A stretch of DNA of 13,103 bases from Spirochaetia bacterium (GTDB taxonomy: Bacteria > Spirochaetota > Spirochaetia > PWKH01), in assembly GCA_007128345.1 (NCBI GenBank), contig SKXS01000229.1, positions 1-13,103 of the forward strand, read 5' to 3'. The notes under the pieces were generated by a model that was given only the letters and a program-made list of their open reading frames with translations, did no database searches and was not told the origin of the DNA. Every line of letters starts with the position of its first letter. Position 1 is the stretch's first letter. Shown piece after piece: positions 6,110 to 13,100 of the stretch. Both the position numbers and the translations under genes were made by a program.

Positions 6110-7626
6110 GGCGTACCTCCCAATTCAGCAGGAAACCTGATGGTGACCAGGGTTCCGAAGTTGGGTTTGCTGTGGAGCGTGAGCGAAGACATGCCGTTAT
6201 AGAACAGTGACAACCGCTGAGCAACGTTGGCTATGCCGATGCCTCCATGGGCTTCATCAGACTGTGCGATGTGCATGAAGTCAGCCTGTGATGCGCACCT
6301 GATGATCTCCAGTCTCTCAGGGACTATTCCGATCCCCGAATCGTGGACCTTGACTTCCACCATGGACTCCTTTTTCCTAATGCGTATGCGCACCATGCCT
6401 CCCGACTCCTTTGGTTCAATACCGTGCCGAACCGCATTCTCGACCAGGGGCTGGATGGTGAAGCTCGGAATCTGAATAGTTTCTGGAGGCACGGTGCAGT
6501 CCAGGGTGAACAGCAGCCGCTCTCTGAAGCGAACCTGCTGTATGTGGAGATACTCCTTAAGAATTTCAAGCTCTTCCTGCAGTGTGCAATGCTTAGCCCC
6601 GTCCTTGAGGTTATACCGGAAGAGAGAAGAGAGGGATTCAATAAGCTTGGTGGTCTGTTCAGCCTGCTCGAACATGGAGACTCTGGCAATGGTGTTGAGA
6701 GTATTGAAGAGGAAATGAGGGTTAATCTGCGTCTGAAGGCTGAGGAACTGGGCTTCCCTAAGGGATTTTGCCATGCTGATATTAGCCATTTCCTCATCGT
6801 GGAGCCGTTTTTCAAGCACCGCTTTCTGCTTGATGTCATCTACCATTACCCTGATGCTCCTGCTCATCACATTGAAGGAATCAGCAAGGATGCCCACTTC
6901 ATCCTCAGAACTTACGGAAATTTCATTTACGTCCAGTTCTCCTGATGCCATTTTCTTGGACGCGTTGGCAAGGTCCCTCACAGGACCAGTAATGCTGTGG
7001 GAGAACAGGTAGGCAAAGGCGATAAAGAGTGCTGCAATGAAAATAATTGTTCCCAAGGAGATCATCCGCATGCGGCGGGCTTCTTCAAGGAGCTCGCTGT
7101 AGGCAACGCTGCCCTCCTGGAGCCGGATACGCAGGAGCTCTTCGATGTAGTTGATGATATAGCCGTATATACGCTGGGACCGGTGATAGTCGACATAATA
7201 GAGCTCATCACCTGACTCCCTGGCGTTAAATGCATCGGCAACCGCATCAAAGTACGCGATCAGTCCGTAGTGTATGGCATTTACCTGGAAGAATGCGTCA
7301 AGACTCGTCTCAGATTCAGGTCTGACATGCAGAAATGCTGACAAGGTCTGACGGTTATGCTGGAAGTACCTGGCTCTCGAATCCTGATCCAGGGTCCTCA
7401 GGTACGCGTCTGAAGCGCGCTGCGCCCGGGTAAGTTCCACCCGCAGCTCATCAATGCTGTAGTATGAAGTGATGCTGCTTCTGAAGGTGTGCATGTATGT
7501 AGATGCGGAATACTGGGTATATATGTTCAGCACGCCTACAAGGGTGATGATCACCACAAAGAAGAGCAGCTGTTTGTTCTTTATTGAAAGCTGGTACCAA
7601 AACTTCCGTATACCGTCATGTACCAT
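6106..7626 (-). CDS. YesM-type membrane sensor histidine kinase
   Basis: I chose the ATG at 7626 (506 residues) because AGAGG is 8 bp upstream of it. A TTG at 7632 lies only 2 bp from that site. The layout is membrane segment 1 (about 20-36), an extracytoplasmic region of about 150 residues, membrane segment 2 (about 190-210), HAMP (to about 262), His_kinase (PF06580) with phosphoacceptor His304 in QINPHFLFNTLN, and an ATPase domain with N box LVENAVRHG (Glu396, Asn397), G1 box DSGIG (429-433) and G2 GGIGIAN. The outer region reads as amphipathic helices (a helical-bundle type sensor) rather than an obvious Cache or PAS fold. It starts 12 bp after the small kinase-like gene and overlaps the response regulator gene. 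It lies between uronate enzymes and dctP, so it probably senses uronate directly or through DctP; that is inference. Confidence 0.95.
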   Translation of the reverse strand: MVHDGIRKFWYQLSIKNKQLLFFVVIITLVGVLNIYTQYSASTYMHTFRSSITSYYSIDELRVELTRAQRASDAYLRTLDQDSRARYFQHNRQTLSAFLHVRPESETSLDAFFQVNAIHYGLIAYFDAVADAFNARESGDELYYVDYHRSQRIYGYIINYIEELLRIRLQEGSVAYSELLEEARRMRMISLGTIIFIAALFIAFAYLFSHSITGPVRDLANASKKMASGELDVNEISVSSEDEVGILADSFNVMSRSIRVMVDDIKQKAVLEKRLHDEEMANISMAKSLREAQFLSLQTQINPHFLFNTLNTIARVSMFEQAEQTTKLIESLSSLFRYNLKDGAKHCTLQEELEILKEYLHIQQVRFRERLLFTLDCTVPPETIQIPSFTIQPLVENAVRHGIEPKESGGMVRIRIRKKESMVEVKVHDSGIGIVPERLEIIRCASQADFMHIAQSDEAHGGIGIANVAQRLSLFYNGMSSLTLHSKPNFGTLVTIRFPAELGGTP

Positions 7627-7638
7627 CTGCAAATCCTC

Positions 7639-8196
7639 TCAGGTTACGGGAATACAGGCATGTACCCGGGTTCCCTGATCCCGGGTAATGGTCAAAGATC
7701 CTGAAGAGCCGTAGAGGGATTCCAGCCGCTTGAGCAGAGAGCCGATCGTACCGTATGCATCACTGGTACGGCACACTTCACCATCAAACCCGCATCCGTT
7801 ATCAGATATGCTGACATGCAGGGTCGCTGATGATCCGGTTACTGCAACATCCAGTACCCAAGGTCCCTCAACCCCAGGAAAGCCATGGTAAAAAGAGTTT
7901 TCAACAAAGGTCATGATCAGGTAGTGGGGAATGTATTGCTCCTCCGTCCCCGGTTGGATGGAGATTGATGTGGTGAGATTGGAGCCGAACCGGGATGCAT
8001 GCAGATACATCATTCCCTCAGCAATGGAAGATTCGGTTTTCACTGATACCAGTTCATCACGCCTGGAAATTTTGTAACGGAGGAGCTCTGCCATCAGCAT
8101 GAGCTGACGGCGGGCTTCCTCCTCATTGCCCATGGACGAGAGCAAATACACTCCGTTGAGCTGAGAGATGAGGTCCTGGATGCAGTGATCCTTCAT
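7639..8196 (-). CDS. Small cytosolic histidine-kinase-like ATPase lacking the phosphoacceptor histidine
   Basis: This 185-residue protein has no membrane segment or signal peptide. Residues 7-41 match the dimerisation helices of LytS/YesM-type kinases and residues 90-182 are an HATPase_c domain: N box FVENSFYHG (Glu99, Asn100), G1 box DNGCG (132-136), and GTIGSLLKRL as G2. Spacing to the adjacent full kinase is identical: from the phosphoacceptor position to Asn of the N box is 93 residues in both, and from there to Asp of the G1 box is 32 in both. That register places Gln7 at the phosphoacceptor site. His4 is the only nearby histidine and is one helical turn off. It is not a broken gene: AAGGAG lies 7 bp before the ATG, and the uxaE stop is in frame just upstream, which excludes a longer form. 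It could form heterodimers with the kinase, bind ATP as a regulator, or phosphorylate something else. No function is assigned. Confidence 0.8.
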   Translation of the reverse strand: MKDHCIQDLISQLNGVYLLSSMGNEEEARRQLMLMAELLRYKISRRDELVSVKTESSIAEGMMYLHASRFGSNLTTSISIQPGTEEQYIPHYLIMTFVENSFYHGFPGVEGPWVLDVAVTGSSATLHVSISDNGCGFDGEVCRTSDAYGTIGSLLKRLESLYGSSGSLTITRDQGTRVHACIPVT

Positions 8197-8217
8197 AGGC
8201 CTGCTCCTTGTAAGCAG

Positions 8218-9777
8218 CTACGACTGTTTCGGAACCCCTAGCGTGGTGATATGCTTCTCCATGTGCGACTCGACAAACCGGTAGTGCAGCTGTTCATATT
8301 CTTCCAGGAGGGTAAAGAAATCTCCCCGTACTTCCGAGTCGTTGAGCAGTCCTCCGTAGGTAATGTGAAGCAGCTGACGGGACTCCGGCTCGTCCAGAAA
8401 TTTTGGAAGATCGGCGTCTGATACTGCTTCGATTACCGGAATCTTATTCAGGTCTGCGGTTATATGGTAGAGCTTCTGCGCTTCAGGGAAGTAGGTGTAG
8501 GCTTTCTTGACAATGGATCTGAACAGCGTACTGTTACGGTGGGCAACGGTCCGCAGCGCCTCAAGCCAACTGGTCCCGGCGGTCTTCACATGCACCCGGT
8601 GACCGGTCATGCGGCCGATGATCGGATATACTGAAAACTTGTCGCTTCCTGAATGGATGGAGATCTTGTACTTTCCGTACGCTTTGGCTATGTCACAGTG
8701 GGAAGCAAACTGCCGCTCGAACTCATCGGTATCACCGATGTAGTCAACACCCTTCTGGAATTCACCGATGAACCTTGGGGCAAGGGAATTCACCGTCACG
8801 TTCCTGCGCTGCAGTTCTGAAGCGATGAAGAGATGATGGGCAGGAACCGTAGGAGCGGTTGTTTCATCTATGCTTACTTCAAGATCGTAGGAGTCTCCCC
8901 GTTTGGAACGGAGGAACTCATCCACCTCACCGGTAAAGTCCATGGCCTTCCAGTACATGAGGGCGCACCGCTTCGCTTCTGTATCGCTTATTGCAATATC
9001 CCCTGAAGGGAAGGGGAAAGTCTTCCCTGCGTAGCGATCACGCACCAGTGAAGTGACTGAATCAGGAAGCTCGGAAAACTCCCGTGCAATCTTCTCATCA
9101 TCCCAGGATGCCGGTTGGGGATTCATCTGTTCGGTCAGATCAAGGGTGATCATTGGCATTTCCGCATCCAGAGCAACCCCAATATCATTGAGGGTTTTCA
9201 AGTGGTCGCCGTCAGCCCCGTATCCGCGCTCAAATCCTTCCTGAAGAACCAGAAATGCCGCATCGGATACTACATCACGGTACGTGCGGCCTGTGAGATT
9301 AAGCTCCCGAATGGACTGCTGTGCAAGGACCGGATGAATCTCATACGCTCTGGCTGCGCGGATGTGTCCGGCAGTAGCCAGTCCAAGGCGGTCACCGCAT
9401 CCAAGAGTAGTTCGTTCACGCCTCAAGGATACCGGCCGGATAAACGGCACAAGATGCTGAACAGCCTGATAGGTCTCCCAGTTTATCTCAGCACTGAGCA
9501 CATGTATGCCGCCTATGACTTCACGTGTCCCTGGGATCTCCCCGGGAAATCCTCTGTCTGATACCAGGAACAGGAGCTTGTACCCTCCTAGAGATCCGAT
9601 GAAGAGCGTGGCTCCTTCAGCTGCATACAGGCTGTTCGGGTAGATGCTGGTTCCGCCCCCGAGGGGTGCCGGCCCGGGAAAGCCTGTCTTGTAGGTGTTG
9701 AGCACATCCTGCTTGGCGCCAATGAGCCCATGCTTGTTGAGGGTATGTACGATGAATTCTGTATGTTGCTTAACCAT
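8218..9777 (-). CDS. uxaE: Tagaturonate/fructuronate 3-epimerase UxaE
   Basis: This 519-residue protein matches the UxaE family (PF16257), first characterised in Thermotoga maritima, which interconverts D-tagaturonate and D-fructuronate in the cytosol. Recognisable conserved segments are TTLGCGDRLGLATAGHIRA (123-141), GADGDHLKT (187-195), MITLDLTEQM (209-218) and, near residue 390, IHSGSDKFSVYP. The His and acidic residues in these segments are the likely metal and catalytic ligands. The enzyme lets galacturonate-derived tagaturonate join the glucuronate branch, so no tagaturonate reductase or altronate dehydratase is needed. AGGAGGAG lies 5 bp before the ATG and overlaps the uxaC stop (11-bp gap). 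The TAG stop is in the same frame as the next gene, 7 sense codons away. Confidence 0.92.
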   Translation of the reverse strand: MVKQHTEFIVHTLNKHGLIGAKQDVLNTYKTGFPGPAPLGGGTSIYPNSLYAAEGATLFIGSLGGYKLLFLVSDRGFPGEIPGTREVIGGIHVLSAEINWETYQAVQHLVPFIRPVSLRRERTTLGCGDRLGLATAGHIRAARAYEIHPVLAQQSIRELNLTGRTYRDVVSDAAFLVLQEGFERGYGADGDHLKTLNDIGVALDAEMPMITLDLTEQMNPQPASWDDEKIAREFSELPDSVTSLVRDRYAGKTFPFPSGDIAISDTEAKRCALMYWKAMDFTGEVDEFLRSKRGDSYDLEVSIDETTAPTVPAHHLFIASELQRRNVTVNSLAPRFIGEFQKGVDYIGDTDEFERQFASHCDIAKAYGKYKISIHSGSDKFSVYPIIGRMTGHRVHVKTAGTSWLEALRTVAHRNSTLFRSIVKKAYTYFPEAQKLYHITADLNKIPVIEAVSDADLPKFLDEPESRQLLHITYGGLLNDSEVRGDFFTLLEEYEQLHYRFVESHMEKHITTLGVPKQS

Positions 9778-9788
9778 AGATTCTCCTC

Positions 9789-11204
9789 CTATTCAGCGGA
9801 AATGCCAAGATAGTTCATGACATTTCTATAAGCTATGTTCTGGACGGTTTCCCCGAGCAGCTGCATGTCGCAGGGCACCTCGCCGGAATCAGCCCACTCT
9901 CCGATGATACTGCACAGCAGTCTCCTGAAATACTCATGCCTGGGATAGGAGAGAAAGCTCCTCGAATCCGTGAGCATGCCAATAAACCTGCTGAGCAGTC
10001 CCATGCTCGACAGTGCAGTCATCTGCCGCATCATACCATCTTTCTGATCGTTGAACCACCACCCGGAACCAAACTGGATCCTGCCGGGAATATCTCCGCC
10101 TTGGAATGCACCGATTATCGATGCGACTACCTCATTATCCTTGGGATTCAGCACATACACAATGGTCTTCGGCAGACATTCTTCAGTAGAGAGGGAATCG
10201 AGAAACCGTGCCAGGGGCTCGGCTACAGGCCAGTCACCAATGACATCGAATCCGGTATCAGCTCCGAGGGAGCGGAACATCCTGGTGTTGACGTTTCTCA
10301 AGGCACCCAGGTGGAGCTGCATAGTCCATCCGCGATCATAATCCATCCGGGCGAGTTCCATGAGTACGGCGGCACGGAAGGCCAGGACATCCGCATCGGA
10401 TACCGGTCTGCCCCGGAGTGCCAGGTCAAAAATTCTCGAAAGGTCCTCCGACGACGCCGGTGCTTGAGCTGGTATGCTAGTCAGTCCGTGATCAGACAGC
10501 CGGCAACCGTTGGTATGAAAAAATGTATGGCGCGTATGCAGCGCCTCAATCAGATGCTCATATCGTGTTACGGAGAGACCTGAAACTTCCTCAAGACGGC
10601 TGATCCAATTCCCGTAAGCTTCCGGGTGCTCCAGGGCATGGGCTTTATCTGGACGCCAAGTGGGCAGTACCTGGACCGGGAAGCTGTCATCCTCTGCGAT
10701 TTCACGGTGGGACGCGAGAGAATCCGTCGGATCATCGGTGGTGCACAGTACAGTTACGTGAAACCGGTTGATCAGCCCTCTGACACGGAAAGATTCAGTG
10801 GCCAAAAGCTCGTTGCACTGGTCATAGATTTCACGCGCGTTTTCCGGATTGAGCAGGGTATCGATGCCGAACACCCGCTGAAGCTCCATGTGCGTCCAGT
10901 GGTAGAGGGGGTTCCCGATAGTCTGGGGTACCGTACGTGCCCATGCCTGGAATTTCTCCCAGTCGTCTGCGTCTCCGGTGATATACCGTTCATCAATGCC
11001 GGCGGTGCGCATGGCGCGCCATTTATAGTGGTCACCTCCGAGCCAGACATGAGTCAGGTTTGCAAACTGGGTGTTCTGTGCAATCTGGGCCGGAGGAACG
11101 TGGCAGTGATAGTCGCAGATGGGCATGGATGAAGCATATTCGTGATACAGCCTGCGGGCAGTCTCCCCGGTAAGGAAGAAATCCCTGTCCATAAACGCGC
11201 GCAT
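9789..11204 (-). CDS. uxaC: Uronate isomerase UxaC
   Basis: This amidohydrolase-superfamily enzyme (PF02614) isomerises D-glucuronate to D-fructuronate and D-galacturonate to D-tagaturonate. The start at 11204 gives 471 residues, the usual length, beginning MRAFMDRDFFLTGETARRLY as in other UxaC proteins. The longer frame from 11246 would overlap uxuB by 32 bp and add a 14-residue tail unlike the family, whereas AGGGGG stands about 6-7 bp before the ATG at 11204. Motifs are DYHCHVPP (metal-binding His33 and His35), GGDHYKWRAMR, TDDPTDSLASH, GSGWWFNDQKDGM and LTDSRSFLSYPRHEYFRR. It lies 10 bp after uxuB and 11 bp before uxaE. With those two genes it makes a complete route from either hexuronate to mannonate. 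Confidence 0.97.
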   Translation of the reverse strand: MRAFMDRDFFLTGETARRLYHEYASSMPICDYHCHVPPAQIAQNTQFANLTHVWLGGDHYKWRAMRTAGIDERYITGDADDWEKFQAWARTVPQTIGNPLYHWTHMELQRVFGIDTLLNPENAREIYDQCNELLATESFRVRGLINRFHVTVLCTTDDPTDSLASHREIAEDDSFPVQVLPTWRPDKAHALEHPEAYGNWISRLEEVSGLSVTRYEHLIEALHTRHTFFHTNGCRLSDHGLTSIPAQAPASSEDLSRIFDLALRGRPVSDADVLAFRAAVLMELARMDYDRGWTMQLHLGALRNVNTRMFRSLGADTGFDVIGDWPVAEPLARFLDSLSTEECLPKTIVYVLNPKDNEVVASIIGAFQGGDIPGRIQFGSGWWFNDQKDGMMRQMTALSSMGLLSRFIGMLTDSRSFLSYPRHEYFRRLLCSIIGEWADSGEVPCDMQLLGETVQNIAYRNVMNYLGISAE

Positions 11205-11214
11205 ACGTATCCCC

Positions 11215-12030
11215 CTAAATGTTGTGCACCAGGTATCCGCCGTCAACCGGTATGGTTACTCCGGTAACAAATCCAGATGCACGTTCGGAGATCAGGAATA
11301 TCGCAACTCCTGTAAGCTCTGAAACATCACCGAATCTGCCGTAAGGTGTATGGGCGATAACCTCCTCACCGCGGGGCGTCAGATCTCCCGTCTTTTCATC
11401 TATCAATAGAGCGCGGTTCTGTTTGCCGATGAAGAATCCCGGAGCTATGCCGTTAACCCGTATCTTGTGGGGTGCGAACTCCTTGGCGCAGGCCATGGTG
11501 AGGTTCATGACCCCTGCTTTGGCTGCACCATAGGCCCATACGCCTGAAAGAGGTATGTAGGAGGCCATGGAGGACATATTGATGATTGCCCCTTCTACCT
11601 GCTTTTCGATCCAGTATTTTGCAGTCACCTTGGTCGGGACCATAAGTCCAGCAATGAGGTTGAGCTTCACGACCTCTTCAAACAGCGCAATATCGGCTTC
11701 AATGAAGGGACTCTTGCCCCGGTTTCCTCCGGCCGCATTGACCAGGACATTAGGAACCCCAAGAGTCTTTTCACATAGGGCAAGAGCCTGCTCCACTGAG
11801 GATTCAGAAAGTGCATCTACTTCCAGCCCCTGGATCCGGTCTCCTGCTCCCGTAGCGGCATGCAGCCGTTCCTTAGCCTGCAGTGCATATTCCTCCTTGA
11901 TGTCCCAGAGGGATACCTTTGCTCCGGCATTCAGAAATGCCTCTGCAAGGGCATGCGCAATAGCTCCGGCACCGCCGGTAATGGCAATAACTTTCTCCTC
12001 AAGGGAGAACATCGTTTTTAGATAATCCAT
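11215..12030 (-). CDS. uxuB: SDR-type D-fructuronate reductase (D-mannonate oxidoreductase)
   Basis: This 271-residue short-chain dehydrogenase has a Rossmann motif TGGAGAIA (18-25), NAAGG (98-102), Ser153/154 and the catalytic pair Tyr167-Lys171 (YGAAK). Asp43 at the end of the second strand favours NAD(H) over NADP(H). The segment GFFIGKQNRALLIDEKTGDL followed by TPRG, between the active site and C-terminus, is typical of the Bacillus YjmF-like mannonate oxidoreductases, which replace the unrelated long-chain UxuB of E. coli. It should reduce fructuronate to mannonate. A KduD-like function is the alternative, but the UxaE/UxaC neighbours favour fructuronate reductase. AAGGAG is 7 bp before the ATG. 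It is first in the six-gene block, behind a 103-bp gap with repeat elements. Confidence 0.88.
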   Translation of the reverse strand: MDYLKTMFSLEEKVIAITGGAGAIAHALAEAFLNAGAKVSLWDIKEEYALQAKERLHAATGAGDRIQGLEVDALSESSVEQALALCEKTLGVPNVLVNAAGGNRGKSPFIEADIALFEEVVKLNLIAGLMVPTKVTAKYWIEKQVEGAIINMSSMASYIPLSGVWAYGAAKAGVMNLTMACAKEFAPHKIRVNGIAPGFFIGKQNRALLIDEKTGDLTPRGEEVIAHTPYGRFGDVSELTGVAIFLISERASGFVTGVTIPVDGGYLVHNI

Positions 12031-12050
12031 AGTGTCACTCCTTGTCTATC

Positions 12051-12065
12051 TATATGTTTCATATA
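12051..12065. promoter_or_regulatory. 15-bp palindrome in front of uxuB, candidate operator
   Basis: TATATGTTTCATATA has 6-bp perfect arms around TTT and ends 20 bp before the uxuB ATG, 7 bp from the Shine-Dalgarno. It includes TATATA-like -10 candidates on the minus strand, but no good -35 is visible at the right spacing. A bound repressor here would block the promoter or the start of transcription. Confidence 0.45.
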
Positions 12066-12089
12066 TAGGTTGCTGCTCGTTGGTGAGGT

Positions 12090-12102
12090 CTTTCCTTTGA
12101 TT
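12090..12102. repeat. Left copy of a 13-bp inverted repeat flanking the DeoR gene
   Basis: CTTTCCTTTGATT is an exact inverted copy of the sequence at 13088-13100. It lies in the 103-bp gap between the DeoR gene and uxuB. A second shared word, TAAATCGTA, occurs in the same orientation at 12125-12133 and 13080-13088. It may be an autoregulatory operator used at both promoters. Confidence 0.45.
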
Positions 12103-12133
12103 TTCCCGTTCTTGGTCATCTGATTAAATCGTA

Positions 12134-12937
12134 TCATGCCCGGCTGCCTTTGTCAGTCAGCTCCAGGGTATATACCTGATGATGTTGGGCAGTGACTACT
12201 TCAATACCGAGGGAACCAAGCTCCCTGGCGTGAGTAAAGTCGCTGTCTGTTACGAGAATATCAACTGTTTCAGCTCGGGCAAATATGGAGAATGCTACTT
12301 TGCCGAATTTGCTTGAGTCTGCAACTATGATTCTCCTTTCAGAAGCCTCAAGCACCCGCTGTTTCAGTTGGGTTTCGATGATGTTCTGGGATGAGAACAC
12401 ACCCCCTGCCGAAAACCCGGTGGCTCCAATGAAGCACGTCTCTATCTGAAAGTTCTGCAATGTATTGATGGCTATGGGGCCTATGAACGATCCCGCTTCC
12501 TTGCGGTAGCTGCCTCCAAGCGAGAAGAGCTGGATGGCTGGCGCGTCGGCGAGCTCCACCATAACGTCGATGGAATTGGTGACCACACGCAGGGACATAT
12601 CCCTGAGCTGGCGTGCCAGGAGATAACAGGTGCTTCCGGAATCCAGATAGATCGTTTCGCCGTCATGGATCAGTTCCTTCGCCTTAGCGGCGATTTGCTC
12701 TTTTTTGTCCAGATGCTCGCGCTGCCGGATATCGATGGTCTTCAGGAGGCGGGAATCCTCAGCAATCTGTGCTCCCCCCCGGGTTCTCATCAGGCAGCCT
12801 GCCTCTTCGAGGAAGGTGAGATCCTTACGTACTGTTACTTCCGATACATTGAGCCGCTGTGAGAGTTCCTGCACGCTGACCTGGCGGAGCACAGTAAGCA
12901 GGCTGAGGATTTCCTGATGTCTTGGGTTCCTGATCAT
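12134..12937 (-). CDS. DeoR-family transcriptional regulator
   Basis: This 267-residue protein has a DeoR-type helix-turn-helix at about 1-57 (RHQEILSLLTVLRQVSVQEL, VSEVTVRKDLTFLEEAG). A sugar-phosphate-sensing DeoRC domain (PF08220/PF00455) covers about 75-235, with IYLDSGSTCYLLARQL, VTNSI, LGGSYRKEAGSFIGP, FIGATGFSAGG and VADSSKFGKVAF. These proteins are usually repressors released by a phosphorylated sugar intermediate; KDG-6-phosphate would fit this pathway, but that is inference. It lies upstream of and co-directional with uxuB, with 103 bp between. Repeats shared by its own upstream region and the uxuB upstream region suggest that it controls both. The start at 12937 has a weak AAAGG 10 bp upstream. 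I cannot say whether it is transcribed with uxuB or separately. Confidence 0.93.
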   Translation of the reverse strand: MIRNPRHQEILSLLTVLRQVSVQELSQRLNVSEVTVRKDLTFLEEAGCLMRTRGGAQIAEDSRLLKTIDIRQREHLDKKEQIAAKAKELIHDGETIYLDSGSTCYLLARQLRDMSLRVVTNSIDVMVELADAPAIQLFSLGGSYRKEAGSFIGPIAINTLQNFQIETCFIGATGFSAGGVFSSQNIIETQLKQRVLEASERRIIVADSSKFGKVAFSIFARAETVDILVTDSDFTHARELGSLGIEVVTAQHHQVYTLELTDKGSRA

Positions 12938-12982
12938 CTTTCGTTACCTTTCGAATTAAAGGGTAATACAAACTCTGTGCTT

Positions 12983-12988
12983 TGTCAA
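12983..12988 (-). promoter_or_regulatory. Consensus -35 element upstream of the DeoR gene
   Basis: A perfect TTGACA on the minus strand lies about 45 bp before the DeoR ATG. At 17-bp spacing the -10 would be TACCCT, a poor match; TATTAC is present but only 14 bp away. A/T-rich DNA lies upstream. The promoter is plausible but its -10 is unclear. Confidence 0.35.
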
Positions 12989-13002
12989 CGAATCAAAATC
13001 AT

Positions 13003-13057
13003 CATAATTACTCATGGCAAGAGGTATCAGATTCCTTGACCATGTGAAGAAATTATG
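13003..13057. repeat. Interrupted inverted repeat upstream of the DeoR gene
   Basis: The left arm has CATAATT, CATGG and CAAG (13003-13021); the right arm has CTTG, CCATG and AATTATG (13035-13057). They are mirrored in order around a 13-base loop, with unpaired bases between the segments. There is no T-run, so a terminator is unlikely. It may be a compound protein-binding site. Confidence 0.3.
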
Positions 13058-13058
13058 G

Positions 13059-13073
13059 TATGAGTTTCATTAA
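13059..13073. promoter_or_regulatory. Second copy-like match to the uxuB palindrome
   Basis: TATGAGTTTCATTAA matches the uxuB palindrome at 12051-12065 in 11 of 15 positions, including GTTTCAT. Its own symmetry is weaker (ATGA-GTT-TCAT). It lies about 120 bp upstream of the DeoR ATG. It may be a second operator for the same regulator. Confidence 0.3.
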
Positions 13074-13087
13074 GTGTTGTAAATCGT

Positions 13088-13100
13088 AATCAAAGGAAAG
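13088..13100. repeat. Right copy of the 13-bp inverted repeat flanking the DeoR gene
   Basis: AATCAAAGGAAAG is the exact reverse complement of 12090-12102. It directly adjoins TAAATCGTA (13080-13088), which is also repeated near the 3' end of the DeoR gene. The window ends 3 bp later, so whether it extends into a larger upstream element cannot be seen. Confidence 0.45.

Noticed and set aside
6343..6945. Plus-strand open frame of 200 codons opposite the sensor kinase
   Set aside because: Antisense to the kinase ATPase and HAMP coding region; no protein-like features.
7627..7632. TTG start of the sensor kinase at 7632
   Set aside because: The ribosome site is only 2 bp away from this TTG but 8 bp from the ATG at 7626.
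7639..8196. Interpretation as a frameshifted or truncated sensor kinase pseudogene
   Set aside because: It has its own strong Shine-Dalgarno, intact ATP-binding motifs and tight operon spacing, and no kinase-like sequence is left upstream because uxaE ends 21 bp before it.
9936..10583. Plus-strand open frame of 215 codons opposite uxaC
   Set aside because: Antisense shadow of a strongly conserved enzyme gene, with no domain or ribosome site of its own.
11205..11246. N-terminal extension of UxaC from an ATG at 11246
   Set aside because: It would overlap uxuB by 32 bp and add 14 residues foreign to UxaC. A Shine-Dalgarno-like AGGGGG precedes the ATG at 11204.
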